Positions 31,089-37,607 of a stretch of DNA of 41,548 bases are shown here, piece after piece. The position numbers and the translations under genes were made by a program. This DNA comes from Myxococcales bacterium (GTDB lineage Bacteria; Myxococcota_A; UBA9042), in contig CANMNA010000012.1 of NCBI GenBank assembly GCA_947499075.1, positions 1-41,548 on the forward strand. Reading direction: 5' to 3'. The notes beneath the pieces were generated by a model. That model saw only the letters and a list, made by a program, of their open reading frames with translations, did not search any database and had not been told where the DNA came from. How positions within the stretch are numbered: position 1 is the first letter of the stretch; every line of letters begins with the position of its first letter.

Positions 31089-32116
31089 CGACAAAACAGT
31101 ACAAAGTCGCCGTACTCGGCGCGACTGGCGCGGTCGGCCGCGAGATGCTCAGCGTGCTCGATGCGCTGCGGTTTCCAGCCTCCGAAGTCATCGCGCTGGC
31201 GTCGGCGCGCTCGGTCGGCGAGACTGTTGAGTATGGCAACCGCGAGCTGACGGTGCGGCTGGCCGAGCCGAATGCGTTTGACGGGATCGACATCGTGCTG
31301 GCGTCGGCGGGCTCGGCGGTCTCCAAGCAGATGCTGCCGGATGCAGCGCGGCGCGGATGCCTGTGCATCGACAATTCCAGCGCGTTTCGGATGGACGCAG
31401 GCGTGCCGCTGGTGGTGCCCGAAGTCAATGCCGAGGCGATCGCAAAGCACAATGGCCTGATTTCTAATCCGAATTGCTCAACAATTCAAATGGTGGTGGC
31501 CCTCAAGCCGCTGCACGATGCGGCGGGGCTCAAGCGCATAGTGGTCAGCACCTACCAAAGTGTCTCGGGCGCCGGCAAAAAAGGCATGGACGAGCTCAGC
31601 GAGCAGACCGTGGCGCTGCTCAACGGCAAACCCTTCGATGTCAAAGTGCATCACGCCCGGATCGCATTCAACGTGGTGCCGCACATTGGCAGCGCGGCCG
31701 AAGACGGCTACACCGACGAAGAGATGAAACTGGTCCACGAGACGCGCAAAATCATGGGCTTGCCCAACCTGGCGGTGTGCCCGACCGCGGTGCGGGTGCC
31801 GGTGTTCTGCGGCCACAGTGAGTCGGTGGTCTGCGAATTTGATCGCCCGATCACGGCTGACGAAGCGCGCAAGATCTTGCAGGCGGCCCATGGCGTGGTG
31901 GTGGTCGACGACTTGGCCAACAAGCTGTACCCCATGCCGCTGGACTGCGCGGAGACCGATTCAGTGTACGTGGGGCGAATTCGCCGCGACGCTTCGGTGC
32001 CGTACGGTCTGGCGCTGTGGGTCGTGGCAGACAATCTGCGCAAGGGTGCCGCGACCAACGCGGTCCAGATCGCGGCGCTGGCCGCCAAGTTCGGCTTGGT
32101 GCACGGCGCGCGTTGA
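31085..32116 (+). CDS. asd: Aspartate-semialdehyde dehydrogenase
   Basis: A 343-aa NADPH-dependent enzyme converting aspartyl phosphate to aspartate semialdehyde for Lys, diaminopimelate, Met and Thr synthesis. The N-terminal nucleotide motif is GATGAVGREML; the active-site Cys131 sits in NPNCST. TYQSVSGAGKKG follows (usual YQAVSGAG), then the substrate and acid-base region VPVFCGHSE, with its His. Full length. Its ATG overlaps the stop of the preceding repeat frame, and the minisatellite ends just upstream. A long hairpin follows the gene. Confidence 0.96.
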   Translation: MTTKQYKVAVLGATGAVGREMLSVLDALRFPASEVIALASARSVGETVEYGNRELTVRLAEPNAFDGIDIVLASAGSAVSKQMLPDAARRGCLCIDNSSAFRMDAGVPLVVPEVNAEAIAKHNGLISNPNCSTIQMVVALKPLHDAAGLKRIVVSTYQSVSGAGKKGMDELSEQTVALLNGKPFDVKVHHARIAFNVVPHIGSAAEDGYTDEEMKLVHETRKIMGLPNLAVCPTAVRVPVFCGHSESVVCEFDRPITADEARKILQAAHGVVVVDDLANKLYPMPLDCAETDSVYVGRIRRDASVPYGLALWVVADNLRKGAATNAVQIAALAAKFGLVHGAR

Positions 32117-32128
32117 GCGCCGTGGTTT

Positions 32129-32182
32129 GCCAAAATGGCACGCGGCTAGGGTCTAGCCCGACCCTGCCGCGGGCATTTTGGC
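32129..32182. terminator. Long imperfect hairpin after asd
   Basis: Bases 32129-32152 (GCCAAAATG...CGCGGC..AGGGT) pair with 32161-32182 (ACCCTGCCGCGGGCATTTTGGC) over about 20 pairs with two small bulges or mismatches. It starts 12 bases after the asd stop. No U-tract follows, so it may be an mRNA 3'-end structure or Rho-assisted terminator rather than a classical one. Confidence 0.5.
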
Positions 32183-32246
32183 TGGCCCGCCTCGGTGGCC
32201 GCGGGAACAACTGCTGCTAGCTGCGGTATTTGGGCACGGCGGACTT

Positions 32247-32263
32247 TGGCACGCGCTGTGCAT
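32247..32263 (+). promoter_or_regulatory. Second sigma-54-like promoter
   Basis: TGGCAC-N5-GTGCAT, with GG and GC exactly 10 bases apart. Over 19 bases from TTGGCACGCGC onward it differs from the promoter at 8756 at only two positions. Predicted transcription start near 32273, 45 bases before the ATG at 32318. No copy of the ATGTCACA palindrome was seen upstream. Confidence 0.6.
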
Positions 32264-32317
32264 ACTGCCACCGTGGCTGCTGTGCCCACCGCACGGACCC
32301 GGCCACTGGAGACCTGG

Positions 32318-34054
32318 ATGCGCCCGACGACCTTGCCAATCCTGTTCAGCCTGATCGCGACGCTATGGGCCCTGCCGGCAGCGGCAATTCCGCAAGTCCA
32401 GATTCAGAACGTTGAAGCGGCGGCGGGTTCGGACTACGTGCTGAACAAGCGCTTGGGGCTGGCCCTGTCGACACCTGGCAGCATTGACGACGTCCACGTG
32501 ATCAACCACGCCGACTGCAAAGCGATCTTGGTGGCCAAGAAGCCGGTCATCAAGATCAACTGGACGTGGGTCCCGACGCTGATGCTCGGCTCGAACTACA
32601 CCGGCGCGGTCAAGGCCTCGGCCAAGGGCAGCAGCTGCACCGAGACGTCGTTGCAAAAACTCGACACCGAGACCAATTGCGTGGTCAACGGCGAACACAC
32701 GTACGCAATCGGCGCGACGTTCTCCGACGAGATCGATCTGCGCGATCTGATCGGCCGGTCGACCACCTGCAACGAAGGCAGCGAACAGGATGCGTACGTG
32801 TACTTCCTGGTCAACGATCAGGCGTCCAGAGGCGTCAATCAGGCCATTGTGGCCTTCAAGAGCCGGTTTCTGATCGATCTGGCCGGCCCAGCCGTGCCCA
32901 AGCTCAGCACCGTCACCGCCGGCGGCAGCAACCTGCAGCTGGCGTGGACCCACGGCGACGAGAGCAAAGTCGCGGGCTCGTATGTGTACTGGGCCGACTT
33001 GCCGATTGAAGCCTCCAAAGTTGCGCTGGGCACCAGCAAGGCCAGCAAGAGCGACAAGGTCACGGCAAAAACCTACCAAATCAAAGACTTGACCAACGGC
33101 AAGCCGTACTACGTCGCCGTCACGGCGATCGACGCCAACGACAATGAGTCGGATTTCTCGGAGCAGGGTCAAGGCACCCCGGTCGAAGTTGTCGATGCCT
33201 GGCAACACTACCAGCAGGCCGGCGGCGGCGAGGAAGGCGGATTTGCAGCGTGTACCGCGCGGCCCGTCAGCACCGGATGGGCGTGGCTGGTAGGCTTGAT
33301 GGTCACGGCGCTTGGCGTGCGCCTGCGCCGCCGTGGCGTCATCGCGGCAGTTTTGGCCGCACTGGTAGCGGTGGCAGTCACACCTGCACCGGCGCTGGCC
33401 ACTTCACCCCTTGAAAACAGCATCGATTTTCGCGGCGCGTTCTACCTGCCCAACGTCGATGGCGCGTTCAGTGGCAAGACCAAGCCCTATGGCGACATTT
33501 TCGACGGCGGCAGCTGGGAGTACGGCGGCTCCGCCGACTTTCGGGTCTGGGACCGCTTCGGCGCCCTGTCGCTGGGCTTGGGTTTTGGCTGGTGGAAGCA
33601 GACCGGCAAGGGCATCATCAGGACGTCGGGCGCGGCGTCGAGCGATGCGACTACGTTTAAGATCATGCCGCTGTCGTTCGACTTGGTGTACCGCCTGGAG
33701 CCGATGGCGTTCAAGTGGGGCGTGCCGCTGGTGCCCTACGCCAAAGTCGGCGCCATGTACGCGGTGTGGTGGATGCTCAACGGCACCGAGAACATCTCGA
33801 AATTCAAGCTGGCCGATGGCACCAGCCGCGAAGCGCTGGGCGGCACCGGTGGCTACCACGCGGCTTTCGGCATACGCTTCTTGCTCGACGTGCTCGAGCC
33901 GCAAGCCGCCAAGAGCTTTGACATCGAGATGGGTGTCAACCACAGCTACCTGTTTGCCGAGTACGACCGCCGAATCCTCAACGACTTCAACAATGTCAAG
34001 AGCATCGACCTGTCAGACGGCATCTACTTGTTTGGCTTGGCTTTTGACATGTGA
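32318..34054 (+). CDS. Fusion of an FN3/MYXO-CTERM-like protein with an outer-membrane beta-barrel
   Basis: A 578-aa exported protein; the start at 32318 has GGAGA upstream and gives a signal peptide ending ALPAAA. The first half is a beta-rich domain (about 25-190) and an FN3-like domain (about 200-290, ending with GKPYYVAVTAIDANDNES). At about 304-339 comes GGFAACTARP, a hydrophobic helix and RLRRRG, which looks like a MYXO-CTERM sorting signal; in other proteins that signal is the very end. Here the frame continues into a second signal-like segment (VIAAVLAALVAVAVTPAPALA) and a barrel-like domain of aromatic alternating strands (FGALSLGLGFGWWKQ ... YLFGLAFDM). An in-frame ATG at 33299, or GTG at 33317, could start the barrel as a separate protein. 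truA follows 9 bases later. Confidence 0.78.
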   Translation: MRPTTLPILFSLIATLWALPAAAIPQVQIQNVEAAAGSDYVLNKRLGLALSTPGSIDDVHVINHADCKAILVAKKPVIKINWTWVPTLMLGSNYTGAVKASAKGSSCTETSLQKLDTETNCVVNGEHTYAIGATFSDEIDLRDLIGRSTTCNEGSEQDAYVYFLVNDQASRGVNQAIVAFKSRFLIDLAGPAVPKLSTVTAGGSNLQLAWTHGDESKVAGSYVYWADLPIEASKVALGTSKASKSDKVTAKTYQIKDLTNGKPYYVAVTAIDANDNESDFSEQGQGTPVEVVDAWQHYQQAGGGEEGGFAACTARPVSTGWAWLVGLMVTALGVRLRRRGVIAAVLAALVAVAVTPAPALATSPLENSIDFRGAFYLPNVDGAFSGKTKPYGDIFDGGSWEYGGSADFRVWDRFGALSLGLGFGWWKQTGKGIIRTSGAASSDATTFKIMPLSFDLVYRLEPMAFKWGVPLVPYAKVGAMYAVWWMLNGTENISKFKLADGTSREALGGTGGYHAAFGIRFLLDVLEPQAAKSFDIEMGVNHSYLFAEYDRRILNDFNNVKSIDLSDGIYLFGLAFDM

Positions 34055-34063
34055 GGACTGACC

Positions 34064-34888
34064 ATGCCCCACAGCCGCGCGATTTTGCTGTGGGTGCAGT
34101 TTGACGGCACCGACTTCGCCGGTTTTCAGCGCCAGGCCGACGGGATCCGCAGCGTCGGCGGCGCCCTGGAAACGGCGTGGCTAGAGAAATTCGGCGAGAG
34201 CGTGGTCATGCGCAGCAGCTCGCGCACCGATGCCGGCGTGCACGCCGAGCGCATGCCGGTGCTGGTGCGCACCGATGTCCAAATCCCTGCGCGCGGAGCC
34301 ATTTTGGGTCTCAACGCGTTCTTGCCACCCGATGTCAAAGTGCTCACGGCTGAAGAGCGCCCCACCGAGTTCGATGTGCGCTCAGATGCCGTCGGCAAAC
34401 GCTACGTCTACCGTGTGTATGCTGGTGTAGTTAAGCCGCCGCTGTTGCGCCGAACGGTGTGGCTGGTCCGCGGCAAGCTCGACGTCGCGGCGATGCGCCA
34501 GGGTGCGGCGCACTGGGTCGGCATCCACGATTTTAGGGCCTTTCGCTCGGTGCACTGCAGCGCGCAGACCACGCTGCGCCACATGCGCGCGATCGACGTC
34601 GATCAGGTCGGCGAGATTGTCGAGATCACGATCGATGGCAATGCGTTCTTGCACAACATGGTGCGGATCATGGCTGGCACGTTGGTCGGCATCGGCCGCC
34701 ACCGGTTTGCGCCAGAACTCGCGGCGCAGCTGCTGGCGTCGGGCGACCGCACCCACGGTGGGCAGACGGCGCCGGCCTTGGGGCTGACGCTGCAAGACGT
34801 GTTCTTTGGGCCATCGGGGGCGCGTCAAGGCACCGATTACAAGCAGATGTTGGCCAACATGACGGCGGCGCGGGCCGAAGCGACCTGA
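34064..34888 (+). CDS. truA: tRNA pseudouridine(38-40) synthase
   Basis: A 274-aa enzyme converting uridines 38-40 of the tRNA anticodon arm to pseudouridine. The catalytic Asp56 lies in SSRTDAGVHAE. Other family segments are DGTDFAGFQRQ, LNAFLPPDVKV, AVGKRYVYRVY, HDFRAFRSVHC and FLHNMVRIMAGTLVGIG. GAGGA precedes the ATG. It is probably transcribed with the preceding barrel gene and converges with the Cys-rich lipoprotein gene, leaving 3 bases between stops. Confidence 0.95.
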   Translation: MPHSRAILLWVQFDGTDFAGFQRQADGIRSVGGALETAWLEKFGESVVMRSSSRTDAGVHAERMPVLVRTDVQIPARGAILGLNAFLPPDVKVLTAEERPTEFDVRSDAVGKRYVYRVYAGVVKPPLLRRTVWLVRGKLDVAAMRQGAAHWVGIHDFRAFRSVHCSAQTTLRHMRAIDVDQVGEIVEITIDGNAFLHNMVRIMAGTLVGIGRHRFAPELAAQLLASGDRTHGGQTAPALGLTLQDVFFGPSGARQGTDYKQMLANMTAARAEAT

Positions 34889-34891
34889 CGG

Positions 34892-35953
34892 CTACTTGCA
34901 CTCGAACTTGGCGGCCGCGCCATTCCACCCGCAGCTGTCAAAGCCCATCTTGAGGCAGTCGACCATCTTGATCTTGCCGGTGTTGCAGTAGACCCAGACG
35001 CTGCCCTGGCATTGCCCTTCTTGCGCGAAGTTGCTCAGCGTGCAGGTGGCCCCGTCAGCGGGTGCGCAGGCGGTCACGTTGCACTTCCATCCGTCGGCGC
35101 AGGCGCCGCAGGGCTTGCCGCAGGCGTTGTTGCCGCACACGATCTTGTCGCCGGCATCGGTGGTGCAGCTGGGATCGCAAGCCTTGGCAATACAAGCATT
35201 CTTGTTGACGGCAGGATCCCATCCGCAGGTCAGGTTCTGCAGATTGGGCGGTGCCGCACAGTCCTTGGTCAGCTTTTTGGCGGCGGCACCGCTGCCGGTG
35301 CACGCGATGAGAAAGTCGCCTTCGCAGTTGCCTTTCTGTGCGTCGATGCCCTTGCATGCGTTGGCCTTGCACTGCCCGGCGTCGCAGAAGTCGTTGCCAG
35401 CGCACAGCCCGCAGGTCTTGCCGCATCCATCGTCGCCGCAGACCTTGCCGGCGCAAGACCCCACGCAACTGTCGGTGTAGCACTTGAAGTCGTCGCCGCA
35501 GTGCAACCCGCTGGCGCAGGTGCCGCACACGCCGTTGCATCCATCGGGGCCGCAAGCCTTGTTGGTGCAGTCCTTGTCGCAAAACCCGGAGCACTTGCTG
35601 CCATCGGCGGCGCAGAATTCGCCCGACTTGCAGAACCCGCACACCGCGCCACAGCCGTTGGGGCCACAGATTTTGCCTTTGCAATTGGGGGTGCATCCGT
35701 CGGGCGCGGTCACTAAGCCAGCATCGCCGATGGCGACGTCAAGGTCGGGTGGCCCAGTATCGGCAACGGCCGTGTCTGGCTTGGCGGAGTCTGCTGCAGC
35801 GTCTGAGCCGGCGATGGGGCCGGCGTCTTCGGCTGCAGCGTCTGCAGGGGCAGCGTCGGCAGCCACGGCTGCGTCTTCGCCGACTGGCTTGGCGGCACTG
35901 CAACTGACGCACAGCAGCAGCGACACGAGCGCAAAAAAGCGAGGACGGCTCAC
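34892..35953 (-). CDS. Cys-rich repeat lipoprotein
   Basis: A 353-aa predicted lipoprotein. The GTG start at 35953 is chosen because it lies 4 bases after the yqgE stop and gives the signal MSRPRFFALVSLLLCVSC (Cys18). An Asp/Ala/Pro linker follows. Then come about three tandem modules of the form CxGKxCGxxGCGxxCGxCxxGxxC (KICGPNGCGAVCGFCKSGEF; KVCGDDGCGKTCGLCAGNDF). A second Cys-rich region follows (CGNNACGKPCGACADGWKC), ending with WVYCNTGKIKMVDCLKMG. The modules are disulfide-rich and probably extracellular. It is the last gene of the five-gene leftward operon. No ligand or enzyme function can be named. Confidence 0.83.
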   Translation of the reverse strand: MSRPRFFALVSLLLCVSCSAAKPVGEDAAVAADAAPADAAAEDAGPIAGSDAAADSAKPDTAVADTGPPDLDVAIGDAGLVTAPDGCTPNCKGKICGPNGCGAVCGFCKSGEFCAADGSKCSGFCDKDCTNKACGPDGCNGVCGTCASGLHCGDDFKCYTDSCVGSCAGKVCGDDGCGKTCGLCAGNDFCDAGQCKANACKGIDAQKGNCEGDFLIACTGSGAAAKKLTKDCAAPPNLQNLTCGWDPAVNKNACIAKACDPSCTTDAGDKIVCGNNACGKPCGACADGWKCNVTACAPADGATCTLSNFAQEGQCQGSVWVYCNTGKIKMVDCLKMGFDSCGWNGAAAKFECK

Positions 35954-35957
35954 CAGT

Positions 35958-36536
35958 TCACGCCAACGCAATTTCACGGACCACGTGCTGCTCATCGGTG
36001 CCCAGCGACTGCAGCGCCCGCCGCCACACCCCATCGCCGTCGGTGGCAAACAACAGCGACAGGTCCGGCTCGGTGGTCAGCCAAGCGCCGCTGGCCAATT
36101 CGCCCTCCAGCTGCCCCGGCCCCCATCCGGCCCGACCCAGATACAGCCCGAACTTCTTGGGACCTTTGCCCGCCGCCAGATCGCGCAGCACGTTCATCGA
36201 AGCCGACAGGCGCAGCCCGGGCACCACTTCGACATCGTGGTCGTAGCGATCACCACCCTCGTCAAAATACAGCACCAAGCCCGCCTGCGGCGAGACCGGG
36301 CCGCCCACCCACACCGGATGACCGCCGAGCGGCGCCTCATCAAGCCCTGTCGACTTGAGCAGCGTATTGAGATCGAGAGGGGCGACGCGGTTGAGCACCA
36401 CCCCGCCCGCGCCGTCGCTGCTGTGCTCGACCAGCAGGATCACGCTGCGCGAAAAAAAGCCGTCGTCCATGCCCGGCATCGCGATGAGCATCGAGGGCGC
36501 GAGGTCCGCTTCGGCTGAGATGCTGCTGGAGACCAT
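35958..36536 (-). CDS. YqgE/AlgH-family protein (DUF179)
   Basis: A 192-aa protein of the UPF0301/YqgE/AlgH family, a conserved cytoplasmic protein whose biochemical role is unsettled. Family signatures are MLIAMPGMDDGFFSRSVILL, EHSSDGAGGVVLNR, VWVGGPVSP, GLVLYF and LYLGRAGWGPGQLEGELA. The start at 36536 gives the usual family length; the frame is open 19 codons upstream. A small inverted repeat, ACAGC-N7-GCTGT (36551-36567), lies just before it. It sits between two lipoprotein genes of the operon; the 75-base gap before it is the largest gap in the operon. Confidence 0.9.
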   Translation of the reverse strand: MVSSSISAEADLAPSMLIAMPGMDDGFFSRSVILLVEHSSDGAGGVVLNRVAPLDLNTLLKSTGLDEAPLGGHPVWVGGPVSPQAGLVLYFDEGGDRYDHDVEVVPGLRLSASMNVLRDLAAGKGPKKFGLYLGRAGWGPGQLEGELASGAWLTTEPDLSLLFATDGDGVWRRALQSLGTDEQHVVREIALA

Positions 36537-36611
36537 CGGCACAATCCGAGACAGCGATAAACGCTGTGAGCCAAGATAGCCCGTGCCGCGCAAAACGCCA
36601 AATCCGCACGG

Positions 36612-37607
36612 TCAGGGCTTGTCGGCGCAGCAGCGAAAGCCGGTCGAGTAGTCCCAGTGGCCGGTGTCATGGGCGGTGGTGGCATACAGGCATCCGGGCC
36701 CGTTGAGCTTGGTGTCGACGTAGAAGCCGCCGCGGAAGGTGCCGGCAGGGTCGGCCGTCCACTCGTGCAGGTTGCCCATCAGGTCCATCGCGCCTTCGGC
36801 CGCGACGCAGCTTGGGTGCGCGCCCGTCTTGGCCAAGCTCTTGGGCAACTGATTGAGGCACGGGTGGCCGAGCTTGCTCCAAATCCACTGTGCGGCGGTG
36901 CCGAAGTACTCGATCGCGGGGTGTTGCGCACGGCTGTCGTTGCAGACTTTGGCCTGCAAATTGGCGCCATACGGGTAGGTGGTGCCCGCAGGACCCTTGC
37001 AGGCGCGCAGCCACTCGGCGTCGGTGCACAAGCGCTTGCCCGCGGCCTGGCAGGCGACTTGGGCTTGTTTGCCAGAAATGTATCCCTGGGGGACTTGCCC
37101 GGGCCGGGCAATCGCGCGCACGGTCAGGGCGCCGGGGTTCCAATAAGGTGAGTGCTCCACCCAAGCGCCACCTTGCTGCAATTGCAGCGCAGCCTCCCAG
37201 CGATCGACGCAAAACGCCTTGGCCACGCCTTGGGAGATCGCGGTCATGCCGGGGGGACATCCCGCTTGACCAGCGGGCGCGGGGCCCAAACCGGCGTTGG
37301 GCGAGGGCTTGGCGTCCGGGTCGCAAGGGCCGGCGTCGGTCAGCGCGGCCGCATCGGGCGCGGGCGCAACAGGCACCTCGCCGACCACGTCTACGGTTTC
37401 TGCTGCGGTTTGGTCGGCGATAGGCTGTGCGACCGCATCGCCCGGCGCTGGCACGGCGACATCGCCTTGCGCCGCAGGCGCTGCGGCGTCCACTTCATCA
37501 ACGACGTCGCCCGTATCAACCGCAACGCGGGCTGCCGCAGCAGGGTCAGTCAAGGGCCCTTGCAGACATCCAGACAAGAGCAGTGCCGCCAGCCATGGCC
37601 TAATCAC
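36612..37607 (-). CDS. SUMF1/FGE-domain lipoprotein, probably non-catalytic
   Basis: A 331-aa predicted lipoprotein; the GTG start overlaps the stop of the upstream gene by 4 bases (GTGA) and gives a signal ending LLLSGC (Cys14). After an Asp/Ala/Val/Pro linker (about 20-105), the formylglycine-generating-enzyme fold runs to the end: FCVDRWEAALQ, AGKRLCTDAEWLRACKG, TTYPYG, AAEGAMDLMGNLHEWTAD, FRGGF and TGFRCCAD. In active FGE a Cys pair in the RGG..C....C region binds copper and does catalysis; here RGGF is followed by VDTKLNGPGC, with only one Cys, so it is likely a binding or structural protein. Four extra Cys pairs suggest disulfides in the periplasm or on the surface. Confidence 0.85.
   Translation of the reverse strand: MIRPWLAALLLSGCLQGPLTDPAAAARVAVDTGDVVDEVDAAAPAAQGDVAVPAPGDAVAQPIADQTAAETVDVVGEVPVAPAPDAAALTDAGPCDPDAKPSPNAGLGPAPAGQAGCPPGMTAISQGVAKAFCVDRWEAALQLQQGGAWVEHSPYWNPGALTVRAIARPGQVPQGYISGKQAQVACQAAGKRLCTDAEWLRACKGPAGTTYPYGANLQAKVCNDSRAQHPAIEYFGTAAQWIWSKLGHPCLNQLPKSLAKTGAHPSCVAAEGAMDLMGNLHEWTADPAGTFRGGFYVDTKLNGPGCLYATTAHDTGHWDYSTGFRCCADKP

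Noticed and set aside
30437..31450. Minus-strand frame with NTGP/NTGQ repeats
   Set aside because: It is the reverse reading of the 12-bp minisatellite and runs through the antisense of asd and the phosphatase; no start or domain supports it.
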